Shown here in pieces: positions 31,476-41,900 of a stretch of DNA of 64,000 nt. Origin of the DNA: Symbiodinium natans (taxonomy: Eukaryota > Sar > Dinophyceae > Suessiales > Symbiodiniaceae); the NCBI GenBank assembly GCA_905221605.1, contig CAJNDS010002732.1, forward strand, positions 172,501-236,500. Reading direction: 5' to 3'. Below the pieces are notes generated by a model. That model worked only from the letters and a program-made list of their open reading frames with translations, searched no databases and was not told the DNA's origin. The position numbers were made by a program, and so were the translations under genes. Position 1 is the stretch's first letter, and the number at the start of each line of letters is the position of its first letter.

Positions 31476-31556
31476 CAGCTAAGCGGGTGGAAAAAAAAAA
31501 AAACGCAAACGCTTGCGAAACGGGTGGGAAAAAACCCTAAACCCTCAACCCTTCCC
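31476..31556 (+). repeat. Junction motif: two copies of G/C stem + A-run + CCCTAAA
   Basis: GTCAGCTAAGCGGGTGG + A13, then CGCTTGCGAAACGGGTGGG + A6, then CCCTAAACCCTCAACCC. Compare 38789 and 60808. Confidence 0.65.
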
Positions 31557-31586
31557 CCTTTTGGTTTCGGGAATCCGGTCATGGCC

Positions 31587-31686
31587 NNNNNNNNNNNNNN
31601 NNNNNNNNNNNNNNNNNNNNNNNNNNNNNNNNNNNNNNNNNNNNNNNNNNNNNNNNNNNNNNNNNNNNNNNNNNNNNNNNNNNNNN
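31587..31686. other. Assembly gap, 100 N
   Basis: Exactly 100 N: a placeholder, true length unknown. It borders the CA array. Confidence 0.99.
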
Positions 31687-31818
31687 ACAAACACACACAC
31701 AAACACACACACAAACACACACACACAAACACACACACAAACACACACACACAAACACACACACAAACACACACACAAACACACACACAAACACACACAC
31801 AAACACACACACACAAAC

Positions 31819-31849
<31 letters not shown>

Positions 31850-32226
31850 AACACACACACACACACACACAAACAAGCACACAAACCACAAGCACACAAA
31901 CCACAAGCACAGAAACCACAAGCACAGAAACCACAAGCACAGAAACCACAAGCACACACACCACAAGCACACACACCACAAACACACACACCACAAACAC
32001 ACACACACCACAAACACACACACACCACAAACACACACACACCACACACACCCACACACCACACACCACACGCACGGCACGCACGCACGCACGCACGCCA
32101 CGCCCACGCCCAACGCACACACGCCCACGCCCACGCCCAAAGCGGCCACGCCCAGCCCACGCCCAGCACACAGCACACACACACACACACATGAGACCCA
32201 CACACACACACACACACACACACCCA

Positions 32227-32274
<48 letters not shown>

Positions 32275-32770
32275 CACACGCACACACGCACACACGCACA
32301 CACCACGCACACGCAAGCGCACACACGCAAACCCGCACACACGCAAACACGGACACACGCACACACGCACACACGCACACACGCAAACACGCACACACGC
32401 AAACACGCACACACGCACACGCACACACGCAAACACGCACACACGCAAGCACGCGCACACGCAAGCATGCAAGCACGCAAGCACGCAAACACGCAACCAC
32501 GCAACCACGCCACCACGCCACCACGCCACCACGCCCGACGCCACCACGACCACACGCACGCACACACACGCAAACACACGCACACAGACACGCGCACAGA
32601 CACGCACACAGACACGCGCACAGACACGCACACAGACACGCACACAGACACGCACACAGACACGCACACAGACACGCACACAGACACGCACACAGACAAG
32701 CACACAGACAAGCACGCACGCGCACACACACACGCACGCACACACACGCGCGCACGCACGCACACGCGCA
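31687..32770. repeat. Second long CA-type composite microsatellite
   Basis: (ACACACAA)n, then (CACAAGCACA)n, (ACGC)n, (ACACACGCAA)n and (ACACAGACACGC)n blocks. Open on both strands, giving false proteins of over 390 residues. Confidence 0.97.
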
Positions 32771-32797
32771 CCCTATCTGGAAGTTTTTTTTTCACAG

Positions 32798-32910
32798 GAC
32801 GTGATCCTTGTGTCGACGGTGAGAGCCAACCAGACTGGGAAAGTCGGCTTCATCGGCGACCCCAGAAGGTTGAATGTCACCCTCACCCGTGCGAAGCGGG
32901 GCTTAGCAGC
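32798..32910 (+). CDS. Superfamily-1 RNA/DNA helicase (UPF1-like) exon with motifs V and VI
   Basis: After a textbook acceptor (TTTTTTTTTCACAG ending at 32797) the frame reads [18 protein letters not shown] then [17 protein letters not shown]. These match motif V (ILSxVRSN) and motif VI (RRLNVAxTRAK) of UPF1/SMG2-, senataxin- and DNA2-type helicases, where they bind nucleic acid and couple ATP hydrolysis. The exon ends near 32910. Motifs I-IV should lie upstream, but that side is the CA array and the gap, so the intron spans a microsatellite over 1 kb long. Which member of the family this is cannot be told from one exon. Confidence 0.75.
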
Positions 32911-34736
32911 TTGGCAAGTACAGCTTTAGAAACGCGACAGAAAGGGCGTAATATTGTCAGACAGGACACGAAGACAAGACCTGTGAGGTGATCATTGGCC
33001 ATTTCGACACGTTGGCGTGTGATGAGCATGGCTGGCGACCGTGGCTCACCTGGGCACAGCAGTGTGGACTGATCGCAGGCCTTGTCACCTCCGTCCGCGT
33101 GACTTCTTGATGCTTGCTTGATTCAATGCAAATGCTTGGCCCTCCTCGGAACAGGCCACCAAGCATCGGATTCAACTGCATCGGAGGTGCGTTGGTGAAT
33201 AAGCTAGCGGATCCTTCGGTTTTCATCCCAGAAACCTTGTTGCGTTGAGTGTCCTCTAGGGCACGCTTGTGACTTGCAAGGCCTTGAAGAAGCTCGGCAA
33301 GATAACTGAGCAATCCCTGCTGCTGGCTGGCTCCTAGCAGTTCAAAAAAAAAGGTCTTGCGTGATGCTTGGCGTTCGTGCTTGGGGAGGGGATCTAGCGA
33401 AATTACGCCGTAGTGACGAATGCACGAAACGTCTAACCAGGAAGTATTACGAATGGAAGGGCACCAAACAAGACCAGTCTAGATTTTCGTTCCGGATTCC
33501 ATCAAGTACAAAGTACAACATCGGAAAACTACTTAATTAAACGACTGTTCCCACCCTTCCGGAGGCGCTTAGTGGGGATTGTATTCATTGGCAGCGACTT
33601 GCTTGGCCACGTCTGGCTAGGGGTTGTGGCGAGAGACATGACTGCCGAAATAACTCTCGGGTGTTCTCGTCACACATCCTCCGGATTACAAGCACATATA
33701 AACATACTATGTTTTGCCAAGTTCTGGCGGCTCCTGATGCTGTTGTCACAAGCGCTGCCCTGAGCAGCAGGCAGGAACACTGCCACTTCTGTGGGTCAAC
33801 TCTTCCTTCGATGGACAGCTGCCAAGGCAGACTGCTGACTTTGGAGGGTTGAGGCAAGCTGGCTGGATGTCAAGTTGAATGTGACGGATGCCCCCGAAGG
33901 CCCTTTGCTCCGTGGCCTCATGGTCTCTGGCAGGCAGGAGCCTCCCTGTAGCATGGCATTCTATGGCTGGCCCCACGTCTCCACCAATACAGGTACCTCC
34001 AAACATGAATGATCGGAACTTGCGGGAACCCTCGCGCTATCACAGCGAGGATGAATGCCTGCGCCTGACGTCTCTTTCGCCTGACAGCCGTACTGTAGAT
34101 CGATGCATGATGGATCTGAGGTGGCTTTCTTATCGACCTAATACTGCAGGATCAAGCAGAGGCATCCTAGAAACGAGTTCAGTTGCGCTGCTCTTTTCAC
34201 AGAAGCACAGGGCTTGTTTAGAAGCCTCCGAAGGAGCCACCCGATCTGTCATCATGGGAAGAGATGCACTGCGAAGCTTTTCTCGATTCCGACCGCTCTC
34301 CGTTACCATGGAGAGCCTTCTATGCTCTCTGCCTGCATAGATCTGCACAGCTTGCCACAGCAAATCACAGTGAAGAGACACTGCAAAGGGTGAAGACACT
34401 CTCGTGCCTGAGGTTCCATTTGGAGTTTCCGATCGACGAAACAGCTTTGCAAGATATTGCATTTGGCGCCGGCGCAGATGAAAACTAGTTCTTGGCGCGT
34501 CGCGTGCTATTCAAGCCCTTGCTCTCCGACATGTCTGTGGAGCTTGCCAGATGCAGGACTCTGGCAAGTGCCGGAAGCCGATTGAAGGCCCCCAAGCCAT
34601 CTCATGAATCAGGGAGGGAGGGAGGGACGGAGAGACAGAGAGACAGAGAGAGACAGAGAGAGAGATGCGAGGCCGAGTTTCCGTCACTTCTTATTCTGCA
34701 CTTTCTCCTGTCGCCTCGTTGGTGATGCCTTGGCAG
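32911..34736. other. No recognisable gene
   Basis: Short frames on both strands without family motifs. About 34614-34667 is a GA-rich (GGGA)n and (GACAGA)n tract. Exons of the helicase or of the zinc-finger gene could be here. Confidence 0.35.
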
Positions 34737-34965
34737 GTGAGGACTGTGCGGTCTGCTTCGAGGCTTGCTAGTGAAGCTTGCCTCATGATGTGATAGCGAA
34801 ATAAGCTCAGAGGCCATGCGCATGTCCGAAGAGGCTGCAGGCTCTGCAGCTTGCTGCAAGGGCACCACATGTCGGTTGTACTTCAGACGTCCGGGAAGAC
34901 ACCAGGTCAGCTTGTTTGTTGCGGGTTCTGCGGAAACAACTTCCACTCAGACTGTGCGAGCCCCA
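34737..34965 (+). CDS. Zinc-finger exons (RING/PHD-like, possibly SWIM-RING type)
   Basis: Following TTGGCAG, 34737-34767 reads GEDCAVCFEAC, a C-x2-C knuckle. Following CACCAG, about 34905-34965 reads LVCCGFCGNNFHSDCA, a C-x2-C....H-x2-C knuckle. Together they resemble the first half of a RING/PHD finger. The CGNNFH wording recalls RING domains of SWIM/RING ubiquitin ligases (ZSWIM2/MEX type). The last Cys pair (CPLC) was not found and the exons are very short, so the family is tentative. Confidence 0.42.
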
Positions 34966-37900
34966 GGTTCCTTAAAGTTGTGGCATCTAGCTCCATCCGA
35001 TATGGGAATTATTGTATAGTCCTGTTATCGTAAACATCCGAAAAGAGTATGTGTCAATGACAAAGCACGCCAGCCTAAGGCATCAGACGTTGGCAGCTTG
35101 CCTCCTCTGGAAAGGCTGCGCAGCAACCTTGTCCACTCTGCCGGGGCTCCACGGTGTCTTCACAGCGCAGTGCCTGCGCCACGCTGCATCACTAGCGACC
35201 TTACATGGCTGCGAGGTCGCCAGTGGTGGGCTTGGACGAACTTGTCTCATCCGTTGAGGACGTCCTGCCATCGCACCCTCTGTGCTAGGCCGTGGCAGCC
35301 TGCAATGTTGGGATCTCAGCCAGCTAAGAGTCTAAGAGCTCCCTTGAAACCCTAGTTTTGCCTACACGATGCAGCATGGCACGTTGCACTGTCAAACGCC
35401 TTGAAAGTGCAGGCATGTGCCACCCGGTGGTCGCATCTTAACGTCGAGGTTAAGGCTGCCTGTACATGAAAGCAATATTTTACACACAAGAGCACCATGC
35501 AAGCCAGGGTCTGGGCATGTTTGAGCCATCTTGTACGCTCCTCCCAGGCCATGCGCCGGATCTGCATATTTGAACCTCAGCCTGCCCAGCACCCACCGCT
35601 GATCCAGCCCCACTGCATGCGCAAAGCTCTGCAAAGTGCAAGAGCTGGACGTTGTGCGCGCGTTACTGATGCAGTCAGCGAGACAGCCGATGACGGCAAG
35701 ACGCGCTTCAAAGAAAAAGGAACACATGGCCTTCATGGTTATCACGTGTGATCACATGACATACTCTACAAGTGGTAACAAGTTATAAGGAACGATGTGC
35801 AGACTGCGTGGCTAACACGCACTGACACTTTGTTGTGGTTGGCAAGTAGCCATGCTTGTGATTGTCACGATCATCGGGGGGCAGGGAAAGTGTGCAGCCG
35901 GATTGGCCTCATTTGGCGTCTGGCTCCTGTTAAGACGAGTTAGCCGCCGCCACTTTGCAAGCCTTGCAGCCTGGAAGCATTGTGCGCAAGACATGTGTGA
36001 TGCAAGCAATCATCCTGGGACGGTGGACCACAACGTGTCTGTTTTTACCAGGTACTTTCACATGATCATGCCATCAGCTCCTGGTCAGTTTCCGTGAGGC
36101 TCCAGAAGATTCTCCAGCAACAGAGGCCGCACCACGCGCGTGCAGATCCTTGCAGGCACGTGGGTGTTAGGCTTCCCCTCTGACTTTTGAGTCGTTGAGG
36201 CCTGCAGCTTGCTGCGCCAGGAGCTTTCTTTCGCAACCATGGGCTTCGATCTGAGCTCTGCCCAGCGTTTTGCTCTGCTTTCGGCGGGTGGCGGGGATGT
36301 TTTGGTTCTTTTTATGTGCTCCACCTGTGACGCGCTGACAGATGTCCTCAGTATATGTATGGCACGGTGGCATTCGGCAGTGCCATTTCACCTCTGATGC
36401 TTGCGGAGCTGGAACGAAGTTCCCTTCAAAAAAATGCCCAAAGTGACATTCAGCCTCAGCCAATCCATGCGGCCTTGATCTGGCGGCTCCGGTGTGTGAG
36501 TTCTGCGAAGGCCTGGCAGACTTCCAATGCCATCATTGCGTGGGGAGGCCCAGATGTGCCACCCAGATGTGCCACCCAGATGTGCCACTTGGATCCGACG
36601 TAAAGTCTAACGTCTAGTTACGGCAAGACGGCTCAGGTCGAGATCATTGAAGAGGGGATGCCGATGTACATGGGCAAGGGGCCCAGACTACATGCGGATA
36701 CATGCGGTGCAGTCCGCGGGTCAGATTCTGAAGTGTTTGATTGTCCAACCTCCCGAGGTCACGACGCATGCTACTGTAGCATCGCGTGCCGAAAACGGGG
36801 TAGATCTGTCGGGAGCCCAGAGACACTGGGCTGTCTGATGCATATCTGTATATACGATTCATGTATTTTCGTGCAATTTTCGTGCATGTTTTTTGGGTTG
36901 GGGGGGGTCGGGGGGTGGAGGGGGGGATGGGGGGCGAGGCGGCTTCCCTCAGCCACAGTTTGCACCTGCCAAGCCACCAAGGTAGAATATGCGAAGCTGA
37001 AAGGCATCAAGTTGGAAGAGTCCTGCGCTCAGTGATGGACGTCCCTGGTCAGTCTGGTCTGCCACAACTTCATTCCTCAGCCCTTGTTGCTATACGAGGA
37101 CTAATGATTGCGCCAGCATGTACAGCAGCATCCAGTCTGACTCGCCCCTCGCCGAGTTGGTTGAAGATGGTGCAAGCACGGCTTAATGTGGTCATCGTCA
37201 TACACGATGCAGCGCTGATCATTGACGCACGTGCCCGCCAGATTGCGTTGGCCGCAGGACAGCAACGTCGTCAAAGAAAACCGACAGTGCCCAACAGGGC
37301 GGAATGCTGAGATGGATTCTCAGCGCAGGGCTGCGGCAGCTCGCGGCTGGGGCCCCAATACCCACAGCATGAACCTGCATAAATTGCAACATGAGGGTTC
37401 GAGGTATCGACAGAAAACCCATCCTTGTTTGGCACTCATCCTCACTTGTTTGAGGAAACACTGACTTCTCAAAACCCACTCATCTTGATAGCCCCCTGTA
37501 GCTTGCGGCAGTTGTGCTTCTACGCATAGTGTTGCCCCGCCGTGCATCTTCAATGAACGAAAAAAGGCACGTAGAGAAATCTTACGCTTCCTGCATACTT
37601 TCCTTCGCAGGCGATTGCTGGAGGCGCAGAGCTCCTAAGAATGGGGTCGCGACCTTGATGTGCTGGAGTGAAAATGGCCGTCGACAGATGTCAACACTTG
37701 AAGGTTCTGGGTTTGGGATGCAAAGGGTCTGTGTAAGGGCCGCCGGCAGATTCATGGTCGGTAGTCAGTCCGGTCGGGCGGCGCAGGTTGTGAGTCGTAT
37801 GGTATTCAGGTCGTTCGCCTCTCCACGGGCTGCGTGGTGCCCGCATGTGGCAGACCCAGTTCATGCTGCTGCACATCTTTTCGCGTCTTCAACAGTATGG

Positions 37901-38778
37901 CCTGCATATGCCTGCATGAGTATAGACGAATCCAGTGACTTTGTGCATAGTCTGTTCGACTGCAGCGCAGCATTTTGATACGGGTGCATTCCCGGCGCCC
38001 TGCGCTATCTGGCCAGGACGGGGGGGGCTTGGGAGCTGCTGCTTGATCAGCCCTCGACATACACTTTAAGTACATTGAAGGCCAGCCTCCTTTGCCTGAG
38101 TGAACCTGGCTCTGAGAAGGAGTATGGACGGTCTGCCAACAACCCTCGGCAAGCCCTTCCAGAAAGCCCTGGAAAGGTATTGCCGCGTTGAACCGCCGCT
38201 GCCCGACGTAACGGAGTGGCAGGGGAAAGTCAAAGTGGGTGAGTTTTCCCACCTTGCACACAAGAATCGCCTGTCTCCCCTACGAGATGAAGACATAGGG
38301 GACATTGGCATGACCTTGTTGCAGCCAAGGTTGCGAAAGGAGGAGTTGCAGGTGGGGTGCTGCCCAGCCTTCAGCCTCCTGTTTCATGGGCCTGAGAGCC
38401 GAGGAGCTGAAATCCCTACTTGTGGCAAAGAAGACCTTAGACACCAGCAGCTCAGCTTCCGAAAGATGTTTGCTTGTGCTGTTTGAAAGCACCGAAGTTT
38501 GTCCGAGCAGCATGTATCAGATGCGCCCACCCTCAGGTAAAGCCAAGTGCATGGGCAAGGAGCATGGGGGGATGCACAGGGCAAGAATCATGGGCCCTTA
38601 GCATGGTCCCTTGCCCCTGCGTATAGGGATCCGAAGTATGGGCCCTCAGTATATATGGTGTGTATAAGGATGACATAGGGCCCAAACACTCGGCAACCCA
38701 GAGACTCCACTTGTCCGGAAGCCGCCTTTGGCTCTCCAGCCGGGTGCAGCGTGCACCCTAAAGCCCTAAACTGTGGCC
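34966..38778. other. No confident gene; some protein-like stretches
   Basis: About 36495-36560 reads APVCEFCEGLADFQCHHC, a double C-x2-C. About 36955-37033 reads QATKVEYAKLKGIKLEESCA and ends in a stop. Neither can be tied to a family. A G-rich run is at 36896-36940. Confidence 0.3.
38124..38560 (+). CDS. Possible exons of an unrecognised protein
   Basis: Two protein-like stretches in different frames: 38124-38240 reads MDGLPTTLGKPFQKALERYC then RVEPPLPDVTEWQGKVKVG, followed by a GTGAGT donor-like site; about 38386-38540 reads RAEELKSLLVAKKTLDTSSS then SERCLLVLFESTEV. No family recognised; placed just upstream of the two-exon gene and could belong to it. Confidence 0.25.
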
Positions 38779-38828
38779 TGAGTGTCAGCTAGGCGGGTGG
38801 CAAAAAAAAACCCTAAACCCTAAACCCT
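38779..38828 (+). repeat. Junction motif copy: GTCAGCTAGGCGGGTGG + A-run + CCCTAAA
   Basis: GTCAGCTAGGCGGGTGG, C, nine A, then CCCTAAACCCTAAACCC. It ends 74 bp before the start codon of the next gene. Confidence 0.7.
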
Positions 38829-38901
38829 TCTGGGCAGTTGCTCAGACTCAGAGATAGCGCCGAGTAAACCCCTCTGGGCCCCGCGATGCGCGGCAGACAT
38901 C

Positions 38902-41900
38902 ATGCCGCAAGCTTTGAGTCCAGAGACTTGCCGGGGCATTCAGAGGGCCCCGGGCTTGAGATCCAGAAATGCCAGGGGTATCGATGCTGCTGAGAAGTAC
39001 CAGGAGCCGGATGAGGAGCATGCCGCGGCACGCGACACTCTTGAGACCTCACCCAGGCCAAAGTCTGAAAGGTCTGAGCGAGCTGCACTGAAGACTCCAG
39101 ATGAGGATCTCGACGTGTGGATCCACAGCCAGTTCTATGCCAGAGGCGGGCAGAAGAAGAAAGCCTTGCAAGCCTTGTCACGGCATCAGACGGGTATCAG
39201 CGTGCATCAAGTGCCAGAGGTTCGGAAGATCAATTCCAGCACCAACCGACTAGGTGTGAAGCTGGAGTATTACCGCGATCACACTGAAGCAGTTGAGTCG
39301 CTGATGAGGGTCGTAGAAGAGGGCTTCATGTGCCAAGAATCCTCCAGTGGCGAGCCTCTCGTCAACGTCGCGAAGGTGCGTTCTCGTGGCCTAAAGGTCA
39401 CGGAAACAGACTTGTTGGACGTGAACGGTGCAAGACCCCGAAGCCAAGCTTCCAGGGCCTCAAGGTCCCCTGGCTCACGACCATGGACTCCACGAGCTCT
39501 ACTAACACCTGAGCTGAAGATCACGGCCGAGCAGCAAAGGAGCTCAGCACACAGCGCGCGTCTTCGGGATGCTGTCCAAAGGGCCCGGGAGATTCACACG
39601 GAGAGGCGCCTTGAGCATGCCTTCCGCCTACGTCTTCAGCAGACGCGGCACGAGAGGGCGCAGCGCGAGCGGCCGTGGATCACCATCCTGGTGGTCGCCT
39701 TGAGCAGCATGCTGCTACGAAAGCTGGTGACTGTCCACCGTCAAGTTCGACAGGCCATCTGTGGAGACCATCAGGGCATAGATCAGACTCAGGTCATCAG
39801 GGTGTATCGGGACGACTTCCGGCAAATCTGCCGAGAACAAGGAGCAGACCTCAGCCTGTTCACGCCCCGGCAGTTTCAAGTCGTGCAGGCTGACGTGGCT
39901 CGCCTCTGTGACCTCGAGCTGCAGCGGCGGAGGAGTCATTTAATCTGGACGGCCTGGAAAAAATTGCTGCGCCTTCTGGTTGTGCCTTGGGGACATGACT
40001 ATATCCCCTTATAAAACCCAAGCGGATACTAAACATATTTTAAGGGGCTGCGCCCATGGGCGGGCAGCGCAGGCAGAAGCGCGGGGCGAGCAGTTTCTAA
40101 GCATGTTGAGGCCCCTAAACTCCCTTAAAATCTCTAAGCGTTAAGTTTCTAAGCATTTTCAGGCCCCTAAACTCCCTTCAAATCTCTAAGCGTTTGAGGC
40201 TCCTAGACTCCCTTAACGTTTCTAAGCACTTTATAAGGCCCCTAAACTCCCTTTTTCCTAGCCCCGGGCTTAGACACGTCGCTTATGCCCGCCCTTTGGG
40301 GGGCATCATGCTCCTGATGCGCCCCCGGGGTCCCGCCCCGGGAGCCGCTGATGCTCCTGATGCGCGCCTGGGGGTCCCGGGCTGGACCCGCTGATGCTCA
40401 TGATGCGCGCCCTCTGGGGGCCTCCGTGGCGACGCAAAAAACCACGAAAAAAAACCGTTCACCGGCGGCACGCGGGGGTCGGCGGCACTGGCGTCCGGCC
40501 TAATTCTGCTTCGCAGAAGGCCAGAGGCCAGCAAGGCTATTCCCGGGACGACCCGGGCTAAAAGGTCCGCATTTGCTCGGTCCTTGGGGACCTCGCGCTG
40601 CCCGATTTAATGGCTATCGCCAGTGCCGCCGACCCCAAAACGGCACGGGGTTTAGGGTTTAGGGTTTAGGGCGCAGGCATAGGGTTGAGTCGACCGTCTG
40701 GTCGTGTAGGGTTTAGGGTTTAGGGCTCAGGGTATGGGGTTGAGTCGACCGTCTGGTCGTGTAGGGTTTAGGGCTCAGGGTATGGGGTTGAGTCGACCGT
40801 CTGGTCGCGTCGGGTTTAGGGTTTAGGGCTCAGGGCATAGGGTTGAGTCGACCGTCTGGTCGTGCAGGGTTTAGGGTTTAGGGCTCAGGGTATAGGGTTG
40901 AGTCGACCGTCTGGTCGCGTCGCTTAGGGTTGAGGGTTGAGGGTTAAGGGTTCAGGGCTCGGGGTTTAGGGTTCAGGGTTCAGGGGTCACGTCGACATCA
41001 ATGTATCTGTTTTGTTCGCTTCTTTGCTTTCACCACGCATGGCCCCAGCGGCCCTAGTAGGGCCCTAAGCTGAGTTTTAAGGGCTCCAGTGCCGCCGTGG
41101 CCCTCTGGCCCCATGGCTTTATGGCCCCAGCGGCCCTAGACCCTAAGCTGAGTTTTAAGGGCTCCAGTGCATGCCCGCGACCCCCACTGGCCCCATGGCT
41201 TCATGGCCGCAGCGGCCCTAGGCCCTAAGCTGAGTTTTAAGGGCTCCAGTGCATGCCTACGACCCCCACTCCCCCCGCCCTCTCCGCCCACTCCGCCATG
41301 GCCCTCTGGGCCCATGGCTTCATGGGGGAGCGGTCGGAGTGGGCGCGCCCTTGAAGGCTGGGGCCATGGGACCATGGGGGTAGGGCCCTGGAGACCATGG
41401 GGGTGAGCCCTAGCCATGGAGAGTGGAGGAAGTGGGCATGTGCTGGGCTTAGAAGGGTCATGAAGCCATGGGGCCAGAGGGCCATGGCAGAGTGGGCGGA
41501 GAGGGCGGGGGGAGTGGGGGTCGCGGGCATACACTGGAGCCCTTAAAACTCAGCTTAGGGCCTAGGGAGAGGGTGGGCATGCACTTAAAACTCAGCTTAG
41601 GGTGTAGGGCCGCTAGACCCGAGCGGAGGGTGGGGCGAGTGGGGGTCGTGGGCATGCGCTGGAGCCCACTCAGCTTAGGGCCCAGGGCCGCTGGGGACAT
41701 GAAGCCATGGGGCCATAAGGCAAGGCGGAGTGGGCGGAAAGGGCTTGTCAGTGGGGTGTGGAGCCCTTAAAACTCGCTTCGGGCCTAGGGCCGCTGGGGC
41801 CATGAAGCCATGGGGCCAGAGGGGGTCACGGGCATGCACTGGAGCCCTTAAAACTCAGCTTAGGGTAATACCATGGACGGCACTGGAGCCCTTAAAACTG

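Noticed and set aside
31335-32991. Open frames of 390-490 codons across the second CA array
   Set aside because: Microsatellite translation running through the 100-N gap; the real helicase exon at 32798 is in a different frame.
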